DNA of 64,000 nt from Leuconostoc gasicomitatum LMG 18811. Its GTDB lineage: Bacteria; Bacillota; Bacilli; Lactobacillales; Lactobacillaceae. Position numbers and translations under genes: made by a program. Positions 33,666 to 42,165 of this stretch are shown here, piece by piece. The notes beneath the pieces are model-generated. The model saw nothing but the letters and a program-made list of their open reading frames with translations, was not told where the DNA came from and did no database searches. The stretch's first letter is position 1; each line of letters opens with the position of its first letter. Location: the NCBI RefSeq assembly GCF_000196855.1, contig NC_014319.1, positions 434,001 through 498,000 on the forward strand. The letters are read 5' to 3'.

Positions 33666-33935
33666 ATGACACTTTTTAAAAAGCAACATGACTTATTATC
33701 TTACTTAGAAACGATTCATTTAGATGACAGTGTCGAGCAAGCGATGGTTGAACGTGCAATTTCACAATTAAAAAAGAAAACCTATGAGCACAAAGTTATT
33801 GTGGCACTTGCAGCCGAATTTCGCAAGCTAGCCTTAGAACAACAAATTTCTAAAGCAGGATTGGCACTATATATGAAATTACAGGAGCCAAACATCGGAG
33901 ATGATGTTGGCTTAACTGTGGGCTTATGGTTTTAA
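33666..33935 (+). CDS. Putative bacteriocin immunity protein (EntA-immunity-like)
   Basis: 89 residues, predicted all-helical, charged. The spacing of helices and segments such as KVIVALAAEFRKLALEQQISKAGLALY recall the four-helix immunity proteins of class IIa bacteriocins. No bacteriocin precursor is seen nearby, so it would be an orphan immunity gene. Start ATG has GAGGGAAAG. Recognition is from overall pattern only. Confidence 0.45.
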   Translation: MTLFKKQHDLLSYLETIHLDDSVEQAMVERAISQLKKKTYEHKVIVALAAEFRKLALEQQISKAGLALYMKLQEPNIGDDVGLTVGLWF

Positions 33936-33956
33936 AAATACGATACGAGATATTTG

Positions 33957-33989
33957 AACACCTTCTGCTGTAGCAGAAGGTGTTTTATT
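33957..33989 (+). terminator. Terminator after immunity-like gene
   Basis: Thirteen-bp perfect stem AACACCTTCTGCT and complement, 2-base loop, TTATTT. Confidence 0.85.
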
Positions 33990-34060
33990 TGTGTGACTTG
34001 ATGATATAACTTGTTATTCAAGCAAAATCTAGGTAGATCCTGTTTCCGCTATGAGAAAAA

Positions 34061-34113
34061 ATAAAAACAGGTTAGTGTGTTTAAACTGATGATAAGCACA
34101 TTAATCTGTTTTT
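34061..34113 (-). terminator. Terminator of the yko-tenA operon
   Basis: Long imperfect stem (TAAAAACAG...TGTG with CACA...CTGTTTTTA, two G-T pairs); on the minus strand followed by TTTTTATTTTTT. Confidence 0.75.
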
Positions 34114-34140
34114 ATTGACCTTTTAATTGTGGGTGTTACT

Positions 34141-34809
34141 TTAAAAATCAAACCGCCATTGTGTTTGATTCCAGGCAGCTTCCCAGAAACGCCATTCCAT
34201 TTCTAAACTCTTCAAAAATGTTTGAATAACATGTTCTTTTTGGCTATCGTTGAGATTAGCAACGGCACGTTCTAAAGCATCAAACCGCCAAGCATTGTAA
34301 TCAATCTCATCATTTGCTTGTGGTGAATAGATTTCAATCCATTCTTTAAGTGGGTTGGCGTCATTGTTTGCACCTTGTGCAACAAGTTCACGGCCAATCA
34401 CGCCATAACTCCAAGCACATGGCAACAAAACAGCAAGTGCATCAGCATAAGTGCCATGATAAGCTGATGTATACATATGATCCGTGTAGCGTTGTGTATC
34501 TGGACTACGACGCCAATTTTCCACATGATGACCAGTAATATTTAACATAATTTCATGTGCTTTTGACTCGTTACTAATAAATTGTGCTGTTTCTAGGAGG
34601 CGCGCAATATCATTTGTATCGTTTGTTTTTGTTACTGTGAGTGCAGTGACTTGCAAATAATCTTTTAAATAATGTTCATCTTGCTCAACATAATAATTTA
34701 AAATGTCATCAGGCACGTTACCAGTTGCGATACCTTTAACAAATGGGTGCACCATAATGGTATCCATGATTGGTTGTGCACGGGTTAATATATCTTGTGA
34801 AAAAGTCAT
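34141..34809 (-). CDS. tenA: Thiaminase II / TenA, aminopyrimidine aminohydrolase
   Basis: 222 residues from ATG 34809 (GAGGAG upstream; a longer frame to 34830 has no site). TenA hydrolyses thiamin breakdown products to HMP pyrimidine for salvage. Catalytic cysteine lies in LLPCAWSYG and the conserved C-terminal glutamate in LEMEWRFWEAAW. It is the last gene of the TPP-riboswitch-controlled operon with the Yko ECF transporter, consistent with uptake plus salvage of thiamin precursors. Confidence 0.93.
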   Translation of the reverse strand: MTFSQDILTRAQPIMDTIMVHPFVKGIATGNVPDDILNYYVEQDEHYLKDYLQVTALTVTKTNDTNDIARLLETAQFISNESKAHEIMLNITGHHVENWRRSPDTQRYTDHMYTSAYHGTYADALAVLLPCAWSYGVIGRELVAQGANNDANPLKEWIEIYSPQANDEIDYNAWRFDALERAVANLNDSQKEHVIQTFLKSLEMEWRFWEAAWNQTQWRFDF

Positions 34810-34820
34810 AAAGTATCTCC

Positions 34821-35483
34821 TCAATACCAATTGGGTAGTAATAATAATTGAAAAGCAATTAAGATAATGATCAACAAGAACCAGTCACGTCGTTTAATGG
34901 TAACGACTTGTAAGTGTGTTCGGGCCGCGCCTTCAGTAAATCCGTGGCTAACCATACCTTCAGCTAGATTTTGTGACCAACGAATGGCCGCCAAAATAGC
35001 TTTAAAATAGAGTTGAGGCTGCCAAATATGCAGTGTTTGACCACGCATTTGCGAAGCGACACGAATGGTTTTCATTTCTTGGCTAACGGCCGGCATGAAA
35101 TTCAAAACACCAACTAACGCGTAAACAAATGTTGCGCTAAGTTTGGCCTTTTGCTCTAAAGTAGCTAAGAAAACATCACGTTCATCGTTAAGTTTTAATG
35201 TAAACAAACCACCTAACCATAGATAGGCGAAAACACGTGATAACATAATCCAAGCCATGTGTTCATGGTCCCCAGTACCAAAATACATCAACGAAAACCA
35301 AGAACCTAGTCCAGGTAATAAGGGTAATATAAACAACCATAACCATTGACGCCAATGGAGTTTAAGAAATAGATATAAAAAACCACTAACGCCAATAACA
35401 ATAACATTGAGTGTCACGCTTTTTATAAAAGTAAGCTCCAAAGCAATAACCATAACTGTTGTAAACTTAATCAATGGGTTCAT
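34821..35483 (-). CDS. ykoC: ECF transporter T component, YkoC-like
   Basis: 220 residues with about five hydrophobic segments and the coupling-helix motifs ASQMRGQTLH and AEGMVSHGFTEGA (the A.RG and .E.RGF-type signatures of EcfT). It couples the ATPases to the S component. Overlaps the ATPase gene by 4 bases. Confidence 0.88.
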   Translation of the reverse strand: MNPLIKFTTVMVIALELTFIKSVTLNVIVIGVSGFLYLFLKLHWRQWLWLFILPLLPGLGSWFSLMYFGTGDHEHMAWIMLSRVFAYLWLGGLFTLKLNDERDVFLATLEQKAKLSATFVYALVGVLNFMPAVSQEMKTIRVASQMRGQTLHIWQPQLYFKAILAAIRWSQNLAEGMVSHGFTEGAARTHLQVVTIKRRDWFLLIIILIAFQLLLLPNWY

Positions 35484-36901
35484 GAGGCATCACCGATATA
35501 ATTAAGCTGTTGATTGTCAAATTTCAGGTGATAATCAAACCAATCTGTAACAGCGTGTAATTGATGACTAATCATGATGACTGTTTGATGTTGACGTCTG
35601 GTAAAGTCGGCAATGACATCAAGCAGATGCTGCTGTGATGCACTATCAAGTCCTGCTAATGGTTCGTCAAACAATAACGTTGGGGTACCAATTATTAGCA
35701 TCAATAATACCTGTAATTTTTTCTGTTGGCCGCCAGACAACTGATAAACAATATGGTCACGAAGGTCATGAAGATTTAGCTGTGTTAAGACGGTAATGAT
35801 TGTATCATCAGACCAAAGTTCAGGAGAATGGCTTAATGCCTGCGCCTGTGTCAGTTCTTCTTGAACGGTCATGGCAACAAATTGTTGTTCAGCATTTTGA
35901 AAAACAAGTGCGATGTCTTGCACATGTTTTGCTATTTTACGCTTAGCAATATCTTCTTGTTGGTAGGTAATTGTACCGCCATAAGGATATAATTTAACCA
36001 AAGCAGACAGTAGCGTTGATTTACCCACACCGTTTGGACCAGTAATGAGAATTCTTTTTCCTCTGGGGAATAGACGATTTGTAGTTGATAGCAGCGTACG
36101 TTTGCCATTTTTTAATGTCACCGATTCAAGTGTAATAATACCTTCTTTTTCGTTAGGTAGGCTTGTATGAATGGCCGGTTGATTTGGTAATTTGGCTAAA
36201 ATTTGTTGCTGCTCATCTGATGATGCGTTATGTAGCTTACCAGCGGTCATGACAAAAATATCATCAATCGCATCTGTATAACCACTCCAATCGTGATCTG
36301 TTATTAAAATTGTTTTGCCTTCATTTTGATAGGCTTTGATAACGTCGATGAGTTGTAATCTTGCAACGGGATCAACATTAGCAAATGGTTCGTCTAACAA
36401 TAAATAATCACTATCTGCAGCTAAAACGGTGGCTAGTGCAACTTTTTGTTTTTCACCACCAGATAAATTCATTAAGTCATGGTGCATAAATGCTGTCATA
36501 CCAACACTTTCCATGGCATTTGTAATACGTTTTTCAATATCTTCAGGCTTAACTTGTAAATTTTCAAGGCTAAATCGTAATTCTTCAAAGGGCGTTCTCA
36601 TAACAAATTGACGTGTTGGATTTTGAAATAGGTAGCCAATATGTGTGACACGTTGATAAGGAACAATATCATGAATATCATAGCCATCGAGAGTTAATTC
36701 ACCCGTCAATGTACCATCACTAAATGTTGGATATAAGCCGGATAATAATTTAAGCAATGTAGACTTACCACTACCACTTGGACCGATGAGTAAATTAAAA
36801 CTATTCGGTCGTAATTTGAGTGAAATATCGGTTAACACTGGTGTTTCGCGATAAGCAAAATTCACATTGTCAACCACTAAATCAGTCACGATGCAAAACA
36901 C
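35480..36901 (-). CDS. ykoD: Duplicated ABC ATPase of ECF transporter, YkoD-like
   Basis: About 470 residues with two full ATPase domains: first Walker A GPSGSGKST, signature LSGGEKQK, Walker B YLLLDEPFAN; second Walker A GPNGVGKST, signature LSGGQQKK, Walker B LLFDEPLAGLD. This tandem layout is that of YkoD in the YkoEDC hydroxymethylpyrimidine/thiamin transporter. Start may be GTG 36901 or, better placed to AGGTG, GTG 36889, which overlaps the ykoE stop. Confidence 0.92.
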   Translation of the reverse strand: MFCIVTDLVVDNVNFAYRETPVLTDISLKLRPNSFNLLIGPSGSGKSTLLKLLSGLYPTFSDGTLTGELTLDGYDIHDIVPYQRVTHIGYLFQNPTRQFVMRTPFEELRFSLENLQVKPEDIEKRITNAMESVGMTAFMHHDLMNLSGGEKQKVALATVLAADSDYLLLDEPFANVDPVARLQLIDVIKAYQNEGKTILITDHDWSGYTDAIDDIFVMTAGKLHNASSDEQQQILAKLPNQPAIHTSLPNEKEGIITLESVTLKNGKRTLLSTTNRLFPRGKRILITGPNGVGKSTLLSALVKLYPYGGTITYQQEDIAKRKIAKHVQDIALVFQNAEQQFVAMTVQEELTQAQALSHSPELWSDDTIITVLTQLNLHDLRDHIVYQLSGGQQKKLQVLLMLIIGTPTLLFDEPLAGLDSASQQHLLDVIADFTRRQHQTVIMISHQLHAVTDWFDYHLKFDNQQLNYIGDAS

Positions 36902-37463
36902 CAGCCTTTTCTATTAGTTTTTGGATGGCAACAACTAAGACACCACCAAAGAACAAAAGTGAAATAAAGCGTGTGATAAACAAGGCGATTAATAGACCGA
37001 TATGGTAAGAACTGTAACCATCACGGAAGGTAGACCAGATAAAAGTCACAATTGTTCCGGTGATTGCTGAGGCAAAGATACCACGCCAGCCCCAGTTTTT
37101 GTAACCTAAAACGGCAAATCCTGCTTCGCTACCGATACCTTGTACGAGGCCAGATAACAAAGTTGCGACTCCCCATTGACCGCCAAGTAGCATTTCAACA
37201 GCAGCAGCAAATAATTCACCTAAAACACCAGCTCCTGCTTGGCGAATCAAAATACTAGCAAGTGGAGCAGCCATCATCCAGCCACCAATTAGCAGTTCAT
37301 TTGCAAAAGGCGCTAAACCCAATGGTGTTAAAGCAGCTGATAATAAATTATAAATTGGGCCGAGTACCCAAAAAATAAAACCGATAAAAACAGCGACGAA
37401 TGCCAATAACAACACATCACGAAGTGCCCAACGTGTTGACTTTGACTTTGAAATAGTTTGCAT
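36882..37463 (-). CDS. ykoE: ECF S component YkoE-like (thiamin precursor)
   Basis: 193 residues with about six hydrophobic segments, including FANELLIGGWMMAAPLASILIRQ and GSEAGFAVLGY, as in YkoE, the substrate-binding part for HMP/thiamin. First gene after the TPP riboswitch. Ribosome site GGAGGCAT before the ATG. Confidence 0.92.
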   Translation of the reverse strand: MQTISKSKSTRWALRDVLLLAFVAVFIGFIFWVLGPIYNLLSAALTPLGLAPFANELLIGGWMMAAPLASILIRQAGAGVLGELFAAAVEMLLGGQWGVATLLSGLVQGIGSEAGFAVLGYKNWGWRGIFASAITGTIVTFIWSTFRDGYSSYHIGLLIALFITRFISLLFFGGVLVVAIQKLIEKAGVLHRD

Positions 37464-37566
37464 AATAGTATGCCTCCAAGAATTTTTTTGTAGTTGTTAT
37501 TTTATGTCTGGTATACAAAATGGTTTAAAATCGCAATCTTTTTTTGTAATACGTTTTCTAAGCTAA

Positions 37567-37603
37567 TAAAAAACTCTTGGTTCATTTATGAGCCAAGAGT
37601 TTG
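37567..37603 (-). terminator. TPP riboswitch terminator
   Basis: Minus strand AAACTCTTGG-CTCAT...ATGAA-CCAAGAGTTTTTT between aptamer and ykoE. Confidence 0.9.
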
Positions 37604-37619
37604 CCTAGTACAACGTCAA

Positions 37620-37697
37620 AAAAAGCAATTCTCCCTTCGCTGGTATTAACCAGATCAGGTTCAATGGGTGTTTCTCAGCCACGTGGCACCCCAGATT
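37620..37697 (-). promoter_or_regulatory. TPP (THI-box) riboswitch
   Basis: Minus strand has the full core: GGGGTGCC, GGCTGAGA, ACCC, TTGAACCTGATCTGGTTAATACCAGCG (present as TGAACCTGATCTGGTTAATA) and AAGGGAGA. Binding of thiamin pyrophosphate would favour the terminator downstream and shut off ykoEDC-tenA. Confidence 0.97.
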
Positions 37698-37811
37698 GTT
37701 AAATATTAAACTACAAGTTAAACTTAACATAATTTTTTTGATTATGCAACTATGTTAAAATTAGCATTGACAATGAATAACTGTGATTTTAAGCAAAGAG
37801 AGGTGTGGTTT

Positions 37812-38345
37812 ATGCGTCAAGTAGTGTTTTATGGTGCCATAAGTTTGGATGGCTTTTTGTCTGATGAAAATGATGATTTGCAATGGTTATTTGATACTAA
37901 TTTAAATGGTCAATCAACTTATGAAACATTTGAAAAACAGATTAGTACATTTGTAATGGGACGAAAAACATTTGAAGTGGCACAGAAGCTTATGAGTGAA
38001 GCAACGTTTTATGCAGGTAAAGAAAAAGTTGTTTTTTCGCGTGGTAAGCATCTAAGTCAAACAGATACGACTTATGTTTCAGGGAATGTTGTCGATATTA
38101 TTAAAGATTATCAAAAACAAGCGGGTAATGATATCTGGGTTGTTGGCGGTGGTAGCATTTTAAAGCCGTTACTTGAAGCCAATATGGTTGACGAATTTTG
38201 GATACAAATTGTGCCTGTGTTACTTGGACAGGGTAAGCGGTTGTTTGAGCCTGGCAGATATCGCTATCGTTTACAGGTAATTGAGACAACACAATTGGGT
38301 GAAATGACAGAAATTCACCTTAAAAGCGCAAGTGCCATAAAGTAG
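37812..38345 (+). CDS. Dihydrofolate-reductase-like (RibD C-terminal domain) protein
   Basis: 177 residues from ATG 37812 with AGAGAGGTG upstream. Contains ISLDGFLSDENDD, FVMGRKTFEV, VVFSRGKHL and WVVGGGSILKPLLEANMVDEFWIQIVPVLLGQG, given by its motifs VGGGS and IVPVLLGQG, typical of YwjB/YyaP-type reductases with a DHFR fold. True substrate unknown; NADPH-dependent reduction of a pterin-like or antibiotic compound is inference. Confidence 0.85.
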   Translation: MRQVVFYGAISLDGFLSDENDDLQWLFDTNLNGQSTYETFEKQISTFVMGRKTFEVAQKLMSEATFYAGKEKVVFSRGKHLSQTDTTYVSGNVVDIIKDYQKQAGNDIWVVGGGSILKPLLEANMVDEFWIQIVPVLLGQGKRLFEPGRYRYRLQVIETTQLGEMTEIHLKSASAIK

Positions 38346-38535
38346 TCGCTTATCTAAAATTAAATGTTGGTTGCCCAGAGATCTAATCACTGTGGCGCAT
38401 ACTCGTGGTATTTTTGTTACGACATCTACATTTTCAGCAGAAGCTATTGAGTCTGCTAGAAAAAGAAATAACACTGTGCAATTAATTGATGATGAATTTT
38501 TTACGCAAACTCAGCACGCAAAACACCATACTTAA
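38344..38535 (+). pseudogene. Fragment of Mrr-like restriction endonuclease
   Basis: An open frame with no start encodes LPRDLITVAHTRGIFVTTS and then TFSAEAIESARKRNNTVQLI, DDEFF, the C-terminal pattern of Mrr-type enzymes (G.F.TTS.FS..A...A ... LIDG..L). It overlaps the tail of the opposite GNAT gene. Only the 3' end survives. Confidence 0.55.
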
Positions 38536-39025
38536 CAGAGTCATAATAAGCGCCTTGCCAATAGCGTACTGATCGTATTGTGCCTTCATGTACAAAGCCG
38601 ACTTTTTCACTAACGCGTATCATACCGATATTGCCAGACCAGGTTGTTAGACCAATATGTGGTAGTTTTTCATGTTGTGAAAATAATTCTGCGAGCCAAA
38701 TTTTTAGGGCAATGCTGGCGATACCTTTACCCCAATCACTTTTTTGATAAATGATGATACCAACTTCTAACCAATGTTGGAGCTTGCCATCAATCCAATG
38801 TGCAGAAACTTCACCGACGATACGGTCGTTATACCAAATTAAACGATGGTACGCATTATCAATTAACTCAGGCATTTTTTGTTGAAATTCATGCCATGTT
38901 GGGATGGGATCTCGAAAATAAGGGCCATTAAAAGCCATCCAGGTGCGATCGGCTAATATACCATATTCAACGTCATAAACGTATTTAATATCTGATTTTG
39001 AAAAAGGTTTAAGATTGACGGTCAT
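38501..39025 (-). CDS. GNAT acetyltransferase (RimJ/RimL type)
   Basis: 174 residues. VEIIIYQ-like strands (LEVGIIIYQKSDWGKGIAS) hold the acetyl-CoA pyrophosphate-binding QxxGxG/A-like turn; GLTTWSGNIGMIRVSEKVGF is the typical RimL C-terminal motif (N..MI...EK.GF). Likely acetylates an amine of a protein N terminus or small molecule. Ribosome site AGGAG. Downstream of a truncated GNAT fragment. Confidence 0.85.
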   Translation of the reverse strand: MTVNLKPFSKSDIKYVYDVEYGILADRTWMAFNGPYFRDPIPTWHEFQQKMPELIDNAYHRLIWYNDRIVGEVSAHWIDGKLQHWLEVGIIIYQKSDWGKGIASIALKIWLAELFSQHEKLPHIGLTTWSGNIGMIRVSEKVGFVHEGTIRSVRYWQGAYYDSVKYGVLRAEFA

Positions 39026-39037
39026 ACTATCTCCTAA

Positions 39038-39238
39038 TTATTCGCACTGGCGCTGGGATTGAATTGTACATATATGTTCATCTGAAACAGTAAGTGTTGT
39101 AGCAGACCACGGCATGAAGCGAGACAATGTTTCGCGGTCATGCGTGATCGCTGCAAATAGCGCTTCTGCATGATTTTCTTCTGGGAAAGAAAGTATGACT
39201 TCGTGGACACCAACTATAAATTTTGAAAAATAAAACAT
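39038..39238 (-). pseudogene. Truncated GNAT acetyltransferase (N-terminal fragment)
   Basis: 66 codons reading like the first third of a RimL-type enzyme (LSFPEENHAEALFAAITHD, RETLSRFMPW) and then losing similarity and ending. The acetyl-CoA-binding part is absent. Ribosome site GGAGGGA is intact, so a short peptide may still be made. Confidence 0.6.
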
Positions 39239-39290
39239 GTATTCCCTCCTGATAAAGATTATTATACGCGTCTATCATTAACAGGGGTAA

Positions 39291-39322
39291 TAAAAAAAGC
39301 GATCAATTTGATCGCTTTTTTT
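39291..39322. terminator. Terminator at the tRNA-Gln 3' end
   Basis: AGCGATCAA/TTGATCGCT stem with A and T runs on both sides, directly next to the tRNA. Confidence 0.85.
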
Positions 39323-39323
39323 A

Positions 39324-39394
39324 TTGCCCCTGCTGGATTCGAACCAACGATAGTGGCACCAGAAGCCACCGCCTTACCGCTTGGCCAAGGGGCA
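39324..39394 (-). tRNA. tRNA-Gln (CTG)
   Basis: 71-base cloverleaf: acceptor TGCCCCT/AGGGGCA (U1-A72 start typical of tRNA-Gln), D arm GCC/GGC with AAGCGGTAA loop, anticodon stem GTGGC/GCCAC with loop TTCTGGT (anticodon CTG), T loop TTCGAAT, discriminator A. Confidence 0.9.
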
Positions 39395-39504
39395 ATTACT
39401 CTAACTATTTTACAGAAGTTTAGTGAGTTTTGCAAGTCTAAAAATGACCTTTGTTAAATATTCTTTTTTTGTATATACTAGATAAAACAGTAGGGGGAGA
39501 AATT

Positions 39505-40023
39505 ATGCAATATGCAACATACGAGAACACAGTTGAAAAATTAAACAGGCATCATATCACGCTCCGTGAAATTGCTATAATTGGGTATGACAGTGAAAAA
39601 TCCTATGTACCAGGGTTAACTATTGAACAAGTTGAGGAAGCTGTCATTAGTGTCTTACATAAGCGTGTCGTTCAGCATCAGATATGGGTTGCTCTGGAGT
39701 TAGATCGTTTGGCGGAAGCGCACTTGTTAGAATCACCATTACAAGATTTGGTTGAAAATGATGATACGTTGTTTGGTGTGGACGAAACATTGGGCACTGC
39801 GATTGCCATGTCTTTTGATACAATTGGTGTAACAAACTATGGTTATATCGATAAAATAAAAGTCGGGTTAGTTGGCGAATTAGATCGCAAAGGAAAAACA
39901 ACGGCAGCAGTGACGACATTTGCAGATGATATCGTTGGTGCATTAGCTGCGGCTGCAGCCTCAAAAGTTGCCCATAAGTATGCAGCTGGGACCAATCGTA
40001 CAGTCAGTAATCTAGATGATTAG
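39505..40023 (+). CDS. pgpA: Phosphatidylglycerophosphatase A-like protein
   Basis: 172 residues from ATG 39505 with GGGGGAGA upstream. YVPGLTIEQVEEAVISVLHKR, LDRLAEAHLLESPLQ, GVDETLGTAIAMSFDTIG and YGYIDK match the PgpA/YutG family, here shown by the core LDRLAEA and GYIDKIK. It would remove phosphate from phosphatidylglycerophosphate, though Gram-positive members may act in other lipid steps. Possible upstream start at 39451 lacks a site. Confidence 0.85.
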   Translation: MQYATYENTVEKLNRHHITLREIAIIGYDSEKSYVPGLTIEQVEEAVISVLHKRVVQHQIWVALELDRLAEAHLLESPLQDLVENDDTLFGVDETLGTAIAMSFDTIGVTNYGYIDKIKVGLVGELDRKGKTTAAVTTFADDIVGALAAAAASKVAHKYAAGTNRTVSNLDD

Positions 40024-40053
40024 AATTTATTTTGATTTTTTGATTGATTAAAT

Positions 40054-40082
40054 TTGCAAAATCGGTCTATACCAATTATAAT
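40054..40082 (+). promoter_or_regulatory. Promoter of nagA-nagR with NagR-type operator in the spacer
   Basis: TTGCAA, exactly 17-base spacer, TATAAT. The spacer is filled by ATCGGTCTATACCAAT (40061-40076), matching the NagR/DasR dre palindrome (ATTGGTCTAGACCAAT) with few mismatches. Confidence 0.85.
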
Positions 40083-40106
40083 TAGAGTTAAGAATAAATA
40101 GGAGGA

Positions 40107-40181
40107 ATGGCAAACACTGTTTTGTTACTCACAATGAGTGTATCGTGCTTGCTAATATTTATATCATGGCTAAATTATTAA
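40107..40181 (+). CDS. Possible leader ORF overlapping nagA start
   Basis: A strong AGGAGG lies one base before ATG 40107, opening a hydrophobic 24-residue frame (MANTVLLLTMSV...) that ends 15 bases inside nagA. nagA itself has no ribosome site, so coupled translation is possible. Spacing is too tight for certainty. Confidence 0.25.
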   Translation: MANTVLLLTMSVSCLLIFISWLNY

Positions 40182-41311
40182 AAAATATTGATCTCTATAC
40201 AGGTTCAAAGCATATAAAAGATGCCTTTATACGCTTCACAGATGTTATTGATGATGTCGGCTATATGATTGACTTTACACCAAGAGACGATGATGAACTG
40301 ATCACAGAAGCAACTGGGAAGCTCATTGTGCCTGGTTTTATTGATGTGCATAAGCATGGTGGTTACGGATTGGATACCATGGATGGTGATGCTGAAAAAC
40401 TCAACGACATGGTTAATAAAATGGTTACTGAGGGTATTACATCACTCTTTCCAACAACAATAACGCAATCACCTGAAAATATCGAACGTGCCTTGGTAAC
40501 CATTAATGAAGTTGCTAAAACTAATCCTGTTATTCAGGGTATTCATTTGGAAGGACCATTCATTAACAAGGTATTTATGGGTGCGCAACCGGAAGAGTAC
40601 ATTATTGATCCAGATACTGAGCTGCTTAAAAAGTGGTATGCGTTATCTGGTGAGCGTATCAGATTAGTAACCTATGCACCGGAAAACGGTGGCATACCTG
40701 ATTTTGAAGAATTTATGTTAAAGCATCATATCATCCCATCAATTGGTCATTCAAACGCTACGCGTGAACAATTGATACATTCACGTGCGTCGCATATTAC
40801 ACATCTGTACAATGCGCAAAGACCCTTACATCATCGTGAGCCCGGTGTTACTGGTCATGGTATGCTAGAAACATCAATTACAGGAGAACTAATCGCCGAT
40901 GGTTTTCATATTGTCCCTGATATGTTGGAAATTGCCTTTCGCTTAAAGGGTGCGCATCAATTAGAACTTGTGACAGATTCAATGCGTGCTGAAGGCTTAG
41001 GAGATGGTGTCTCAGAACTTGGTGGGCAAAAAGTGGTTGTTAAGGATAAACAAGCACGTCTTGAAAATGGGCATTTAGCTGGTTCAGTACTAGCTTATGA
41101 TGATGCATTTCGTAATATACAACGGTTTACATCAGCTGATATTCATGATGCTGTGCAAATGACTTCAGTCAATCAAGCGCGTGAGTTTGGATTAACGCAA
41201 AAAGGCGACTTGTCTGCTGGTAAAGATGCCGACTTTAATATTTTTAATAAGGAAGATATGCAACTACAGGCGACTTATTCATTGGGACGTCGCTTTGCAC
41301 GGAAAAATTAA
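40166..41311 (+). CDS. nagA: N-acetylglucosamine-6-phosphate deacetylase
   Basis: 381 residues from ATG 40166. Removes acetate from GlcNAc-6-P in amino-sugar use. Metal-binding VPGFIDVHKHGGYG (~48-60), GIHLEGPFIN, IGHSNAT, THLYNAQRPLHHREPG (given by LYNAQRPLHHR) and catalytic Asp in LVTDSMRAEG are as in NagA, though the usual THLFNAMS is changed to YNAQRP. The stop overlaps the GntR start by one base. Confidence 0.92.
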   Translation: MAKLLKNIDLYTGSKHIKDAFIRFTDVIDDVGYMIDFTPRDDDELITEATGKLIVPGFIDVHKHGGYGLDTMDGDAEKLNDMVNKMVTEGITSLFPTTITQSPENIERALVTINEVAKTNPVIQGIHLEGPFINKVFMGAQPEEYIIDPDTELLKKWYALSGERIRLVTYAPENGGIPDFEEFMLKHHIIPSIGHSNATREQLIHSRASHITHLYNAQRPLHHREPGVTGHGMLETSITGELIADGFHIVPDMLEIAFRLKGAHQLELVTDSMRAEGLGDGVSELGGQKVVVKDKQARLENGHLAGSVLAYDDAFRNIQRFTSADIHDAVQMTSVNQAREFGLTQKGDLSAGKDADFNIFNKEDMQLQATYSLGRRFARKN

Positions 41312-42018
41312 TGACAAAACCCGCCATACCACGTTATATTCAAATTCATAATCAAATAAAATCACGTATTGAAGCCGGAGAGTGGCAATCGCAGAAACGG
41401 TTACCTGCTGAACGCGAGTTGTCAGAAACTTTTAATGTGTCGCGTATGACGCTACGACAAGCTATTCAGACACTTGTTGATGAAGGCTTATTAGAACGAA
41501 AAGTTGGTTCTGGTACTTATGTGGCTGAGAAAAAAGTATCTGAGCGTGCATTAGGCATGACGAGTTTTACAGAACTAATGGCTAATACTGGCCGTATTTC
41601 AAAAACACAGACAGTTAGTTATAAAATAACGTCACCATCTGCATCAGAAATTATGCACCTGCAATTAGCAGATGATGATGATATTTTGGTGATGGAACGT
41701 TTGCGTATGGGCGACAATGAACCTATCTTACTTGAAAGAACAACATTACCGGCAAAATTAATTAGTCATTTTTCACGCCATGATTTGACCGAATCTTTGT
41801 ATGCGACATTAGAAAAAGCAGGAATTCAACCTGGACGTGCGGAACAAACGATTTCAGCAACTTTGGCGAATGAACGCTTGTCAGAACTTTTGAAAATTAG
41901 ACGTGGGGATGCCATATTGAATGTGCGTCAAGTATCTTTTGATCAAAATGAGCAACCATTTGAATATGTACGTTCCTACTATGTTGGTGAACGTTTTGAA
42001 TTTACGTTAACACGGTAA
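41311..42018 (+). CDS. nagR: GntR/HutC-family repressor, NagR (YvoA)-like
   Basis: 235 residues. N-terminal winged helix (IKSRIEAGEWQSQKRLPAER, SETFNVSRMTLRQAI) and a C-terminal UTRA effector domain (SILNVRQVSF-like; QPFEYVRSYYVGERFEF). Located directly after nagA and with a dre-like operator in the promoter of the pair, it is most likely the amino-sugar-responsive repressor NagR, relieved by glucosamine-6-P or GlcNAc-6-P. Confidence 0.92.
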   Translation: MTKPAIPRYIQIHNQIKSRIEAGEWQSQKRLPAERELSETFNVSRMTLRQAIQTLVDEGLLERKVGSGTYVAEKKVSERALGMTSFTELMANTGRISKTQTVSYKITSPSASEIMHLQLADDDDILVMERLRMGDNEPILLERTTLPAKLISHFSRHDLTESLYATLEKAGIQPGRAEQTISATLANERLSELLKIRRGDAILNVRQVSFDQNEQPFEYVRSYYVGERFEFTLTR

Positions 42019-42091
42019 AATCATGTGCTAAAGCCTGAACGCTTTTAGTGACCTTTATATATTATATTTTGAACAGGTAATTACCAAATAA

Positions 42092-42142
42092 AAAATAAAC
42101 ACTTTGAAAGTTATTGTAACTTTCAAAGTGTTTATTTTTTGT
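42092..42142. terminator. Bidirectional terminator between nagR and metI
   Basis: Perfect 19-bp stem (AATAAACACTTTGAAAGTT and complement), 5-base loop, A run before and T run after. Confidence 0.92.
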
Positions 42143-42165
42143 AACAAAGGCGAATATTTGAAAAC

